Shown here: positions 1 to 8,855 of the stretch, piece by piece
Position numbering within the stretch: position 1 is the stretch's first letter
Layout of the letters: every line of letters starts with the position of its first letter
Source of the DNA: Flavihumibacter soli
GTDB lineage: Bacteria > Bacteroidota > Bacteroidia > Sphingobacteriales > Sphingobacteriaceae
Length of the DNA stretch: 64,000 nucleotides
Assembly: GCF_010692725.1 (NCBI RefSeq)
Contig: NZ_JAAFZB010000090.1
Location: 1-64,000 of the forward strand
Direction of reading: 5' to 3'
Notes under the pieces: model-generated
The model's input: only the letters and a program-made list of their open reading frames with translations
Databases searched by the model: none
Told to the model about the DNA's origin: nothing
Translations under genes and position numbers: made by a program

Positions 1-61
1 AAGTTAAGCCCGCCAGAGCCAATGGTACTGCCGTAACAGGTGGGAGAGTAGGTCGGTGCCC
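1..61 (+). rRNA. rrf: 5S ribosomal RNA, 3' end (partial)
   Basis: The first 61 bases match the 3' half of a bacterial 5S rRNA: the conserved GGTGGGAGAGTAGGTCGG segment is followed by GTGCCC closing the terminal stem. The 5' half lies outside the window, so an rRNA operon ends here. A hairpin with a T-run follows within 10 nt. The exact 3' end is estimated. Confidence 0.9.
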
Positions 62-70
62 AATTTTATA

Positions 71-107
71 AAACCCTTGTCCAGAAAATGGATGAGGGTT
101 TTTTTTT
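71..107 (+). terminator. Intrinsic terminator of the rRNA operon
   Basis: An AAACCCT / AGGGTTT stem encloses a loop of about 16 nt and runs into nine T residues, just after the 5S rRNA end. The stem is short, but its position and the long U-tract make termination of the rrn transcript the natural reading. Confidence 0.75.
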
Positions 108-161
108 GAATAGAAATTTCCGCCAACGTTTCGATCAGCGAATACCGATCAAATTCTGTAA

Positions 162-169
162 TATTTTTG
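162..169 (+). promoter_or_regulatory. Candidate -7 promoter box for the S8 protease
   Basis: TATTTTTG matches the Bacteroidota -7 consensus TAnnTTTG perfectly, about 75 nt before the protease start. No clear TTTG -33 box is found at normal spacing, so only the -7 element supports the call. Confidence 0.35.
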
Positions 170-244
170 ATCATTGCTTTCCTGCTTCGCTCTTGGCATA
201 ATTATTAGCTATCTTCAATACTTTATTGAAACAACACAGACACA

Positions 245-1882
245 ATGAACTACATGAGAACGCTGATGTGCCTGGCAATTATGGCAGTCATGCCATTACT
301 TGTGTCAGCACAGGGAGTTGAAAAACCAAAGGAGAATTGGCAGAACCTGGATCTTAAAACGGATGGGGTATTCGGAATTAGTACGGAAAAGGCATATAAG
401 GAATTGCTTAAAGGTAAATCGTCAAAACCTGTGATTGTTGCTGTGCTCGATGGTGGTATTGATGAGGACCACGAAGACCTTAAGAAAGTGATTTGGATCA
501 ATGCTAAGGAAGTAGCTGGAGATAAGGTTGATGATGACAAGAACGGCTATGTGGATGACGTGACAGGTTGGAATTTTATCGGTTCTGCCAAAGGGAATAT
601 CCACTATGACAATATGGAACTTGTTCGTCTTATCCGCAAGTTACAACCCAAGTATGCTGCCGCATTAAATACCACTCCATTTAATGAAAAGGAGCAGAAG
701 GAATTCTTTCTTTATAAGAGGCTTATAACTGATTATATGGAAAAGCTTCAAACTGCACAGATGGGACTAGCTAACACAACGATCTTTAAGAGGTATATTG
801 ATGAGATATTAGCTAAAATGAAGGTAGATAAACCTACTTTAGCTGATTTTGAAAAATATAAACCTGCTAATGATATCGAAGAGAAAGTATTAAAGGCTAT
901 TAAGGGTGAATTAAAGAAGAACCCGGACTTCAGCAAAATAAAGGAGGATATTGATGAAGGATTAACGTATTATGGTAACATGGTGAAGTATCACCTGAAC
1001 CTGGACTTTGATCCGAGGGATACGGTTGGTGATGATTATTCTAACAGCAGAGAGCGCTTCTATGGCAATAATGACATAACCGGTCCGGATGCAGAGCACG
1101 GTACGCATGTGGGAGGCATAATTGGTGCTGTTCGTGATAACAATATCGGAATAAAGGGGGTCGCTGATAATGTAAAGATCATGGTTGTCAGAGTAGTCCC
1201 TGATGGTGATGAAAGAGATAAGGATGTTGCAAATTCCATTAGATATGCTGTTGAGAATGGTGCTAAGATCATAAACATGAGTTTCGGCAAGGAATATTCA
1301 TGGGATAAAAAAATAGTAGATGAGGCTGTTCAGTACGCAATGGAGAAGGGTGTTTTGTTGGTCCATGCAGCTGGGAATGATGGAAAGAATATTGATAAAA
1401 CAGACAATTTCCCTAATAACCAATTTGTAGACAGCCTTGGTGTAAACATGGGGAAAGCCAATGCGTGGATTGAGGTTGGTGCCTCGGGATGGAAGAACGA
1501 TGAGTCCCTTTTAGCTGAATTTTCAAACTACGGAAAGAAGTCAGTTGATGTTTTCGCTCCCGGGGTGAAAATAAACTCTACCTTTCCAAACTCTACTTAT
1601 AAGGAGAATGACGGTACCAGTATGGCATCGCCGGTTGTTGCTGGTTTGGCTGCTTTGATATGGTCTTACTATCCTGGTTTATCTGCGATACAGGTCAAGG
1701 AGGTTATTATGAAATCAGTCACCAAAGTTGATACTAAGGTGAAAATTAAAGATGAAACTGGATCAAAAAAGGTTGCTTTCAGTGAGGTATCCGTTTCGGG
1801 TGGGATAGTGAATGCTTATAATGCTTTACAGTTGGCTGAGAAGATGAACGTGGCTGCAGCTGCAGGAACAAAGTCTCAGTAA
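245..1882 (+). CDS. Secreted S8 (subtilisin-like) serine peptidase
   Basis: A 545-residue protein with an N-terminal signal peptide (hydrophobic stretch at about residues 7-22, ending LVSAQ). The subtilase triad is visible: Asp69 in VLDGGID, His285 in HGTHVGG and Ser459 in GTSMASP. The gap of about 215 residues between Asp and His is far longer than in subtilisin and contains a Lys-rich insertion, a layout common in Bacteroidota S8 peptidases. There is no C-terminal T9SS sorting domain, so the product is probably periplasmic or released. A second in-frame ATG lies four codons downstream (257) and could be the true start. It is convergent with msrA, with which it shares a terminator. Confidence 0.93.
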   Translation: MNYMRTLMCLAIMAVMPLLVSAQGVEKPKENWQNLDLKTDGVFGISTEKAYKELLKGKSSKPVIVAVLDGGIDEDHEDLKKVIWINAKEVAGDKVDDDKNGYVDDVTGWNFIGSAKGNIHYDNMELVRLIRKLQPKYAAALNTTPFNEKEQKEFFLYKRLITDYMEKLQTAQMGLANTTIFKRYIDEILAKMKVDKPTLADFEKYKPANDIEEKVLKAIKGELKKNPDFSKIKEDIDEGLTYYGNMVKYHLNLDFDPRDTVGDDYSNSRERFYGNNDITGPDAEHGTHVGGIIGAVRDNNIGIKGVADNVKIMVVRVVPDGDERDKDVANSIRYAVENGAKIINMSFGKEYSWDKKIVDEAVQYAMEKGVLLVHAAGNDGKNIDKTDNFPNNQFVDSLGVNMGKANAWIEVGASGWKNDESLLAEFSNYGKKSVDVFAPGVKINSTFPNSTYKENDGTSMASPVVAGLAALIWSYYPGLSAIQVKEVIMKSVTKVDTKVKIKDETGSKKVAFSEVSVSGGIVNAYNALQLAEKMNVAAAAGTKSQ

Positions 1883-1901
1883 AGACATAAGTAAATATCA
1901 A

Positions 1902-1939
1902 AAGAAAACCCGCTTCATAATATGAAGCGGGTTTTCTTT
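1902..1939. terminator. Bidirectional terminator between S8 peptidase and msrA
   Basis: A near-perfect inverted repeat with a 17-bp stem (AAGAAAACCCGCTTCAT and its complement around AAT) lies between two convergent stop codons. It has A- and T-rich flanks, so it can work in both directions. Confidence 0.9.
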
Positions 1940-1947
1940 GGGATATC

Positions 1948-2493
1948 TTATAGCAAGCCCGGCTGTACCTTTTCCTTGAATTCCTTTATGAACTTATTTA
2001 ATTTAGGCTGAATAACAAAAGCGCAATACGGCTGTTCGGCATGCTGGTTGAAATAATTTTGATGATAATCCTCTGCTTCATAGAACTGGGAAACCGGTGA
2101 GATCTCAGTCACGATAGGTTTGTCAAATACCATTTCCTTTGTTAAAGTATCAATCATATCCCGGGCCATTTGCTTCTGTTCCTGATTGTGATAGTAAATT
2201 ACGGATCGGTATTGGCTACCAATATCATTACCCTGCCGGTTTAGGGTTGTAGGATTATGTGTCTTAAAAAACACTAACAGTATTTCGTCGAAGGAAATCT
2301 CATCCTGATCATACTCTATCTGAATCACTTCAGCATGACCGCTGTCGCCATTGCAGATATCCGTGTAAGTTGGGTTCTGAGTTACCCCTCCCATATAACC
2401 GGAAACGACCTTACTAACGCCTTTCAGGTTTTGGAAGACGGCCTCTGTACACCAGAAACATCCTGCGCCAAGTGTTGCTTGCTCCAATTTCAT
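1948..2493 (-). CDS. msrA: Peptide-methionine (S)-S-oxide reductase MsrA
   Basis: A 181-residue protein of normal MsrA length with the diagnostic GCFWC motif at residues 11-15. Cys12 is the catalytic nucleophile that reduces methionine-S-sulfoxide in oxidised proteins. The conserved segment GSQYRSVIYYHN and the C-terminal YHQNYFNQH region are also present. No signal peptide is seen, so it is cytoplasmic. It stands alone between two terminators and has no fused MsrB domain. Confidence 0.96.
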   Translation of the reverse strand: MKLEQATLGAGCFWCTEAVFQNLKGVSKVVSGYMGGVTQNPTYTDICNGDSGHAEVIQIEYDQDEISFDEILLVFFKTHNPTTLNRQGNDIGSQYRSVIYYHNQEQKQMARDMIDTLTKEMVFDKPIVTEISPVSQFYEAEDYHQNYFNQHAEQPYCAFVIQPKLNKFIKEFKEKVQPGLL

Positions 2494-2542
2494 ATGTTAA
2501 ATAACGAAATATGCGACGTTTTGGTTTTTAGGTACCTTTCAC

Positions 2543-2571
2543 AGAAAAGCCGGTACTAGACCGGCTTTTCT
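2543..2571 (-). terminator. Intrinsic terminator after the lipoprotein gene
   Basis: A perfect 12-bp inverted repeat (AGAAAAGCCGGT / ACCGGCTTTTCT, 5-nt loop) sits directly against the stop codon at 2572 and separates this unit from msrA. On the minus strand the 3' arm ends in TTTTCT. Confidence 0.85.
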
Positions 2572-3627
2572 TTATTGGTATTGGATATAAACTGGTTGTG
2601 GTTTCAGTTTGAGTAATTCTTCCGGTGTCATCAGTCGGTTAGGGGCTTTCTTCAGATCGTTTTTATAAAAAAGCTTGAAGCCGGTAAACTGCACAGGTTC
2701 AGAGTAGATAAAATGGCGATAGGTTCCTTTTTTTAACTCAGGCTCACCCCATCCGTCCATGTGCATTACAACCTGCACTTCAGGTCTTAACTTAATGTTG
2801 TTTGCATTAGTAACCATTTTCTTTGTAAAACGATGTACAACAAATACTTTTGCAGGGAGATTGTGTTCTTTTACCAGCTTTGCAAGGTAATCTGAACAGT
2901 AGTTTATATCCGCTGCATCATATGTACCGATCTTGGAACCAGGTCTCGCACCTGTTTTCATTGAGAACTCAGGATCAATTCCCAGGTGGACATTCGGCAT
3001 CTTCAGATACTTCTCGTAACGTGGTAGTTCTTTTTGTATAGTACTTAATGCAACCTGAAGATCTAAAAAGACGATTGCATTATGCATTTTCGCAATGGTA
3101 ATTGCAGAGTCGATCTGCTTTTCGGGCATACGGTTAATATACATTCCGTCTTTACCTTCAGTGCCACTTGCAACCGAAGCGATATAATGAATACCAACTT
3201 GTACAGGCGTTGAAGGATCTGCTTTTTCCCATCGCTTAACTTCTGAATTTAACCGGCTCCACATTTCTTTTGGAGCATATTCTCCTAAGGCACCCATTTT
3301 TTTCGAATAAAGGTTGCCATAGTAAACAACAATACGCTTAAACGGTAGTATGGCGCCTGCAATTGGGTAAGGCTGGTTTTTTACCGGCCATTTACCAGTC
3401 GTATCACCGTTGGCAATAGCTACCAATTTCTTGTTATAATTCGCGGTATCGACTGGAGTGTACAAATCCTCTGCAGGGGTTTCAGCAACAGCAGCAATAA
3501 CTTTCAGGCTATCATCAGAAATAGTTTTTCCGTTAGCTGTTGAAGTGGGATCAGTACAATTAGTAAGTAATCCGAAGGTGGCAGCGCCCAATGCCACAGT
3601 AAAGGCAAGATGTTTTTTATTGATCAT
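2572..3627 (-). CDS. Conserved lipoprotein of unknown function, TIM-barrel-like
   Basis: I do not recognise a named family. The chosen start at 3627 gives a 351-residue protein with a lipoprotein signal: Lys residues, a hydrophobic core, then LLTNC with Cys as the lipidated residue. This start lies 4 nt after the stop of the D-aminoacylase gene; the open frame continues upstream to 3669 but would bury the signal peptide. The mature part has alternating strand-like segments such as IVFLDLQVAL, VHLGIDPEF and KVFVVHRF, suggesting a barrel fold with acidic residues at strand ends, as in some glycoside hydrolases. That fold is inference. Likely co-transcribed with the upstream amidohydrolase. Confidence 0.75.
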   Translation of the reverse strand: MINKKHLAFTVALGAATFGLLTNCTDPTSTANGKTISDDSLKVIAAVAETPAEDLYTPVDTANYNKKLVAIANGDTTGKWPVKNQPYPIAGAILPFKRIVVYYGNLYSKKMGALGEYAPKEMWSRLNSEVKRWEKADPSTPVQVGIHYIASVASGTEGKDGMYINRMPEKQIDSAITIAKMHNAIVFLDLQVALSTIQKELPRYEKYLKMPNVHLGIDPEFSMKTGARPGSKIGTYDAADINYCSDYLAKLVKEHNLPAKVFVVHRFTKKMVTNANNIKLRPEVQVVMHMDGWGEPELKKGTYRHFIYSEPVQFTGFKLFYKNDLKKAPNRLMTPEELLKLKPQPVYIQYQ

Positions 3628-3631
3628 GGTT

Positions 3632-5206
3632 TTATTTGGTAAATGACGGGCCATGCAGGATTTTACCATTACGGACTCCGGTGTGTTGCATTTTATTTAA
3701 GGTTATTTTTCCGTTAACTAAAACATATTGAATGCCAGTAGAAAATGCGTGCGGCTTTTCATACGTAGATACATCCTTAACTGTTTCGGGGTCGAATACA
3801 ATAATGTCGGCAGCCATTCCTTCTCGAAGAAGGCCGCGATCTTTAAATTCAAATTTTTGTGCAGGAAGGGATGTCATTCTGCGGACCGCATCTTCCAATC
3901 CGATCACATGCTGCTCACGCACATACTTACTGAGTACCCGCGCATTACTCCCATACCCACGTGGATGAGGCACCCCTGCTCCAAATTCCCTGATTCCTGA
4001 GTCAGACGCTATCATCGTGAAAGGATATTGCATGATGTTTTCAACGTCAGCTTCGTCCATACTATGGAAGACCATAGAGGCACCACCTCTTTTTGTAAGA
4101 TCAAGAATGGTTTCGATTTCATCCGTAATAGTCGGCTTTCTTCCCATCAGAAGATTGATCTGCGAAATACTTTTACCATTATAGGTGGTGTCATTTTTGA
4201 AATTCGAGACAACTGCATACTCGAAACTTGTACGCTGGCGCTGCTCCATATCGCCTACCATTTCAGTCAATATTTTCCTGTGAATAACCGGATCATTGAT
4301 TCGATAGTTAATTGAGTCCCGGCCGTTTTCAAGAACCCAGGAGGGTATCACGGAATTAAGTGTTGTGCTGCTTGCGGTATAGGGGTATTGATCAATGGTA
4401 ACGTCATATCCATCTTCCCTTGCCTTCCGCACCAGTGCAAGTGTTTTGTCCGATTGTCCCCAAAACGGTTTGCCAATTTTAAAATGGGAGATCTGAACCG
4501 GCATGCCGGCTTGTTTACCTACATTGAGTGCTTCTTCTATTGCTTCAAAAACATGCTGACTTTCGCTCCTTATATGTGAAGTGTAGGTGCCGTGATGTTT
4601 CGATGCGGCCTTGGCCATGGAAATAACTTCATCAGTCTTGGCATAGGTACCCGGGATATAGATAAGGCCCGTGGATAAGCCAACAGCCCCGTCTTTCATC
4701 GCCTTTTCGACAAGCTGTTCCATTCTTTTAAGCTCTTCAGCATTTGGCTCACGCATGGAAGTTCCCAACACGGCTTGCCTGACGGTATTATGTCCAATAA
4801 ATGTAGCCACGTTGATGGAAAGCTTAAGGCTGTCCAGCATACGGAAATAATCTTTTATGTCTGCATTGCTTGAGCCGCAATTCCCCGTAATTACTGTCGT
4901 CACTCCGTCATGAATGAAGTTGTCAGCAGTCGGTGTTCGTTTTTCGTCTCCTTCAATGTGCGTATGGACATCAATAAATCCCGGAGCTATGACCTGTTTC
5001 CGGGCGTCAATTACTTCTTTGGCCTTCAGATGGCCGAGTCTGCCTATAGAATATATCTTACCATTCTTAATGGCAATGTCCCCGTAGAACCACGAGTTCC
5101 CTGTTCCATCGATGATCTTTCCATTAATGATGAGGACATCTACCTTCTTTTGTGCAAAAAGGTAAAATGGGATCAGGGACAGAATAAGAAAGAGGAAGTA
5201 TTTCAA
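3632..5206 (-). CDS. N-acyl-D-amino-acid deacylase (amidohydrolase family)
   Basis: An amidohydrolase with the metal-binding motif FIDVHTHIEGD near the N-terminus, GNCGSS, a long TIM-barrel body and the C-terminal ADIIVFDPETV segment typical of D-aminoacylases. It would hydrolyse N-acyl-D-amino acids or related D-residue amides. I place the start at a TTG codon (5206): it gives a 524-residue protein beginning with a clean signal peptide (hydrophobic FLFLILSLIPFYLFA then Q). The frame is open to an ATG at 5272, but that would put 22 polar residues before the signal. Export suggests periplasmic processing of D-amino-acid amides, perhaps from cell-wall material. It is followed after 4 nt by the lipoprotein gene. 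Confidence 0.88.
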   Translation of the reverse strand: MKYFLFLILSLIPFYLFAQKKVDVLIINGKIIDGTGNSWFYGDIAIKNGKIYSIGRLGHLKAKEVIDARKQVIAPGFIDVHTHIEGDEKRTPTADNFIHDGVTTVITGNCGSSNADIKDYFRMLDSLKLSINVATFIGHNTVRQAVLGTSMREPNAEELKRMEQLVEKAMKDGAVGLSTGLIYIPGTYAKTDEVISMAKAASKHHGTYTSHIRSESQHVFEAIEEALNVGKQAGMPVQISHFKIGKPFWGQSDKTLALVRKAREDGYDVTIDQYPYTASSTTLNSVIPSWVLENGRDSINYRINDPVIHRKILTEMVGDMEQRQRTSFEYAVVSNFKNDTTYNGKSISQINLLMGRKPTITDEIETILDLTKRGGASMVFHSMDEADVENIMQYPFTMIASDSGIREFGAGVPHPRGYGSNARVLSKYVREQHVIGLEDAVRRMTSLPAQKFEFKDRGLLREGMAADIIVFDPETVKDVSTYEKPHAFSTGIQYVLVNGKITLNKMQHTGVRNGKILHGPSFTK

Positions 5207-5299
5207 ATTTATTAGGTTTGGGGCTGAAATTAGCTCTGCTTTAACACATTGACAATTAAAAGATTTCCACAAAGCTGAATTACTGTGGATAGTGATCAG

Positions 5300-6187
5300 T
5301 TAAATGGCAGTTTTACAAAACTTTCCGAAAACCCCAAGGGGTAGTTTGCAGCCGGAAGTGGCCTGAAGGAAAAGTTCGCCGCATTCCAGATTTTTTGCTT
5401 CCGGGAAGGAAGAGAGAATCAGGTTCTCAACGATAACGGATGAAAAACCCAATGAATAAGTGTTAAGGATCAGGAAATGCTCTTCACTATCGAGCAATTG
5501 AACAACATCCTGCATCATTTCCTGGATATTGTCTTCAAGTTTCCACTTTTCCCCACTCGGTCCATGGCCATATGCTGGCGGATCAAGTATAATCCCATTA
5601 TACTTCTTACCGCGTTTCAGTTCCCGCTTAACAAATTTAAGAGCGTCCTCAACGACCCACCGGATATTATCAAGCTTGGATATTTCCTGATTCTCATTAG
5701 CCCATGTAACTACCTGTTTAATTGAATCGACATGCGTTGTATCTGCTCCGGCGGCCCGTGCCGCCAGCGAGGCTCCGCCTGTATAGGCGAACAGGTTTAA
5801 CACCTTCGGCTGGACAGTTTTAAATTTACCGAGACATTCGGCAATATAATCCCAGTTCACTGCCTGTTCGGGAAAGATTCCAAGATGTTTAAATGAGGTT
5901 AATGCAAGACGAAAGTTGATGGATATTTCAGTATTATCGTAATTAATGTGCCAGCGGTCTGGTGTTTTCTGATCTTTTTTGATCCACTCACCTGATGTTG
6001 CTGAGCGCCCCTTAAAACGGATATGATGAACTTTGGTCCATTCCTTCTCTGAAAGAACCTTCTTCCAGACTGCCTGCGGCTCAGGCCTGATTAATATAAC
6101 ATTTCCAAAGCGTTCAAGCTTTTCGAAGTCGCCGCAGTCAATTAGTTCATAGTCTTTCCAGTAGAGTGGTGTAAGAAGTTGGATCAT
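5300..6187 (-). CDS. Class I SAM-dependent methyltransferase (RlmI-like, probable rRNA or oxidoreductase-annotated type)
   Basis: A 295-residue protein with a Rossmann methyltransferase core: VLNLFAYTGGASLAAR is motif I, HVDSIKQVV motif II, and ILDPPAYGHG a D-P-P motif. The arrangement resembles RlmI/RlmK-type RNA methyltransferases acting on 23S rRNA, although an N-terminal PUA domain is not clear. Substrate is not predictable from sequence. It lies between the MlaEF pair and the D-aminoacylase, all on the minus strand, with 70-90 nt gaps. Confidence 0.85.
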   Translation of the reverse strand: MIQLLTPLYWKDYELIDCGDFEKLERFGNVILIRPEPQAVWKKVLSEKEWTKVHHIRFKGRSATSGEWIKKDQKTPDRWHINYDNTEISINFRLALTSFKHLGIFPEQAVNWDYIAECLGKFKTVQPKVLNLFAYTGGASLAARAAGADTTHVDSIKQVVTWANENQEISKLDNIRWVVEDALKFVKRELKRGKKYNGIILDPPAYGHGPSGEKWKLEDNIQEMMQDVVQLLDSEEHFLILNTYSLGFSSVIVENLILSSFPEAKNLECGELFLQATSGCKLPLGVFGKFCKTAI

Positions 6188-6257
6188 AATGTTAGGAAAT
6201 TTCTTGTATTCGATTTATATGCGAAGCGTTGTAAGCAGAATGCGCCCAGATAAGTCA

Positions 6258-7010
6258 TTATAGCTTAATCTTGGCGGCCGCCATGAATTTACTGGCGAAT
6301 ACAAAATCGTTAAGTTCTTTATTATCAGTGTGGGCAATTTCCTTGTTGGAGCCTTCCCACCATTTTTCCCCCTGATGCAGGAAGATGATATTTTCACCAA
6401 TACCCATCACGGAGTTCATATCATGAGTTACCACAATGGTAGTGGTATTATATTCTTCGGTTATTTCCTGGATCAGTTCATCAATGACGATAGATGTTTT
6501 CGGATCAAGACCTGAGTTAGGTTCATCTACGAAAAGGTACTTAGGATTCATAGCTATTGAACGTGCAATACCTACCCTTTTTTTCATTCCCCCAGAGAGC
6601 TCAGCAGGAAGCAATTTATTCTTGCCTTCCAGGTTAACGCGTTCCAGGCAGAAATTCACCCGTTCCAGTTTCTCTTTGCGGTGCTGCTCGGTGAACATAT
6701 TAAGAGGAAACATGATATTTTCCTCGACAGTCATCGAATCAAAGAGAGCCGATCCCTGGAAAAGCATGCCGATTTCTTTACGAATATCGATCCGTTCCTC
6801 AAATTTCATTCTCGTGAAGTCGCGACCGTCATAAACGACCGAACCGATTTCCGGTTCATGAAGCCCGACCATACATTTAAGTAGTGTCGTTTTCCCAGAA
6901 CCGGAGCCTCCTATAATGAGGTTACATACCCCATCCCTGAATTCGGCAGAGATTCCTTTCAGAACATGGTTTTCCCCAAAGGTTTTGTTGATATCGTGGA
7001 TCTTTATCAT
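6258..7010 (-). CDS. mlaF: ABC transporter ATP-binding protein, MlaF type
   Basis: A 250-residue ABC ATPase starting at MIKIHDINK. It has Walker A GGSGSGKTT, signature LSGGMKKRVGIARS and Walker B YLFVDEPNSGLDP. The start at 7010 overlaps the permease stop by ATGA, which shows translational coupling; the longer open frame from 7058 would lie inside the permease gene. With the adjacent MlaE-type permease it should form an inner-membrane complex for phospholipid or other lipid transport. No MCE/MlaD substrate-binding gene follows: the next gene is a methyltransferase. Confidence 0.92.
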   Translation of the reverse strand: MIKIHDINKTFGENHVLKGISAEFRDGVCNLIIGGSGSGKTTLLKCMVGLHEPEIGSVVYDGRDFTRMKFEERIDIRKEIGMLFQGSALFDSMTVEENIMFPLNMFTEQHRKEKLERVNFCLERVNLEGKNKLLPAELSGGMKKRVGIARSIAMNPKYLFVDEPNSGLDPKTSIVIDELIQEITEEYNTTTIVVTHDMNSVMGIGENIIFLHQGEKWWEGSNKEIAHTDNKELNDFVFASKFMAAAKIKL

Positions 7011-7741
7011 AGCAGGAGCTGGGCAATTACATAATCTGCAAATAGGATCATAATACAACTGATAACCACTGCACGGGTGCTTGACTGACCAACTTCAAGT
7101 GCTCCGCCGTCAGTATAGAAACCCTGGTAGGCGGAAACTGAGGTAATGATAAAAGCGAAAATGACAGCTTTTACCATAGAAACAGTAAACGTAAAAGGGA
7201 TAAAATCAGTTGTGAGCCCCGTGATGAAGTCCTGGGATGTTGTCGCTCCAGAAGCTGTTCCCGCCAGGTAACCTCCGGCTATACTCAGACCGATCGAAAT
7301 TATGACAAGCAAGGGTATCGTGGTGACTGCACCTATTATCTTAGGGAGAATCAGGTAACCCGGCGAGTTGATCCCCATTATTTCAAGAGCGTCAATCTGT
7401 TCAGTCACGCGCATGGTTCCAATTTGTGATGCAACACTGGATCCAACCTTTCCCGCCAGTACGATGGCAGATATTGTCGGGCTAAGCTCCAATATGGATG
7501 AGTCACGAACAATTGACCCGATCACCGATTTCGGGATCAGATCACTTACCAGTTGGAAGGCCGTCTGTACGGTAGTTACAGCACCTAAAAAAACGGAAAT
7601 AATGGCGATGATTCCGAGCGAGCCGACGCCAATCGAATCCATTTCTTTAAAGATCTCCCGGCGATATATATTCCATTTTTCCGGCCGGCGGAATACTGCT
7701 TTCAGCAATAATATGTATTTACCTAAGGAATGAAAAATCAT
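7007..7741 (-). CDS. mlaE: ABC transporter permease, MlaE family
   Basis: A 244-residue integral membrane protein with about five hydrophobic segments. It carries the MlaE family signature region (LELSPTISAIVLAGKVGSS, then GTMRVTEQIDALEIMGI), which includes the conserved EQIDAL motif that contacts the ATPase. It is the first gene of the pair and overlaps mlaF by 4 nt. Family members move lipids between inner and outer membranes. The MCE component expected for a complete system is not next to it. Confidence 0.93.
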   Translation of the reverse strand: MIFHSLGKYILLLKAVFRRPEKWNIYRREIFKEMDSIGVGSLGIIAIISVFLGAVTTVQTAFQLVSDLIPKSVIGSIVRDSSILELSPTISAIVLAGKVGSSVASQIGTMRVTEQIDALEIMGINSPGYLILPKIIGAVTTIPLLVIISIGLSIAGGYLAGTASGATTSQDFITGLTTDFIPFTFTVSMVKAVIFAFIITSVSAYQGFYTDGGALEVGQSSTRAVVISCIMILFADYVIAQLLL

Positions 7742-7861
7742 TAATTCTTATAATTAACCCGGAAAATATGCAATAATAATATAAAATCCTCAGCTGCCTG
7801 TCCGATGACTTTAAAATAAACAGGAAATGACATTGAGCAGCTTTTTTTAGTAATGAATTAA

Positions 7862-7892
7862 TTTGTTCACGTATCTCATTTCTGTAGATTTA
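7862..7892 (+). promoter_or_regulatory. Candidate promoter for the SDR gene
   Basis: TTTG at 7862-7865 and TAGATTTA at 7885-7892 are separated by 19 nt. This matches the Bacteroidota layout of TTTG and TAnnTTTG with one mismatch in the last base. The start codon lies about 90 nt downstream. Confidence 0.5.
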
Positions 7893-7985
7893 TTAGCTCA
7901 ATGTTCTCCCTGACTGGATAGAATTCACATTGAGGTCACAACTTTTATTAATCTCTAAGCCCAAAATACACTTTAACTTGATCAG

Positions 7986-8687
7986 ATGAATGCAATAGTT
8001 ACCGGAGCAACCAAAGGAATGGGATTGTCTATAAGCAAACACCTGGCTGCTAACAATTATAATCTTGCTTTGTGTGCGCGGAATGGTACAGAACTGCAAA
8101 ACCTTCAGAAGGAACTAAGAGCTCAATATCCTCAACTTGATATAGTCGTATTGCCAACAGATTGTGCTAAACCGGAAGACGTCAGGTCATTTGCCGAATT
8201 TGTCAGTTCAAACTTTGAATTTGTTGATGTCCTGATTAATAACGCCGGCTTGTTTATACCTTCGAAATTGATGACCGAAGGGGATGATGACCTCGCTATG
8301 CAAATGCAGGTGAATGTCTCTACGCCTCACTTTCTGTGTAAACACTTCGGCAGCCGCATGCAGCAGGCTGGCAGGGGACATATCATTAATATCTGCTCGA
8401 TATCAAGTGTTAAGCCCACCGTCACTGCAGGTTCTTACAGCATCAGCAAAGTTGCACTCCTTGGTTTGACTAAGATCTTGCGTGAGGAATTAATGGCAAG
8501 TGGAGTTAAGGTGACAGCGGTACTTCCGGGCTCTACCTTAACTGGCTCCTGGGAAGGAACCTCTATTCCCGCCAGCCGCTTTATTGATTCCGATGATATA
8601 GCTCGTTCTGTTATCGCCTGTCTTAGTATGAGTGCCGGGGCGAATGTCGACGAGATAATAATCCGACCCCTGAAGGGCGATCTTTAG
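7986..8687 (+). CDS. Short-chain dehydrogenase/reductase
   Basis: A 233-residue classical SDR. The cofactor loop TGATKGMG lies at residues 6-13, NNAG follows the fourth strand, and the catalytic Ser and Tyr-x-x-x-Lys are in SISSVK and SYSISK. The loop and the Arg after the second strand (CARN) suggest NADP(H). Substrate is unknown; the short length fits 3-oxoacyl reductase-like enzymes. It is a single gene, divergent from mlaE. Confidence 0.9.
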   Translation: MNAIVTGATKGMGLSISKHLAANNYNLALCARNGTELQNLQKELRAQYPQLDIVVLPTDCAKPEDVRSFAEFVSSNFEFVDVLINNAGLFIPSKLMTEGDDDLAMQMQVNVSTPHFLCKHFGSRMQQAGRGHIINICSISSVKPTVTAGSYSISKVALLGLTKILREELMASGVKVTAVLPGSTLTGSWEGTSIPASRFIDSDDIARSVIACLSMSAGANVDEIIIRPLKGDL

Positions 8688-8790
8688 TACTTTCCCGAAT
8701 TCCGTCTTTGTTCACCGACCTTTTCCAGTCATTTACCGAGAACATAAGTTAATTTGCCAGTTTGATATAGGCTCACATAGGGATGCACTG

Positions 8791-8798
8791 TACATTTG
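8791..8798 (+). promoter_or_regulatory. Candidate -7 promoter box for the PspC cluster
   Basis: TACATTTG fits TAnnTTTG exactly, 58 nt before the first PspC start. A TTTG at 8761-8764 is 26 nt away, longer than usual, so the -33 box is uncertain. Confidence 0.35.
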
Positions 8799-8855
8799 AA
8801 TCATCAGATAAATTCGAAAACAGAATTCTCAATCAAACCAACTAATAACACGATC

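Noticed and set aside
6436-6834. Plus-strand open frame of 132 codons opposite mlaF
   Set aside because: It lies wholly antisense to a gene with clear ABC motifs and its translation shows no family features.
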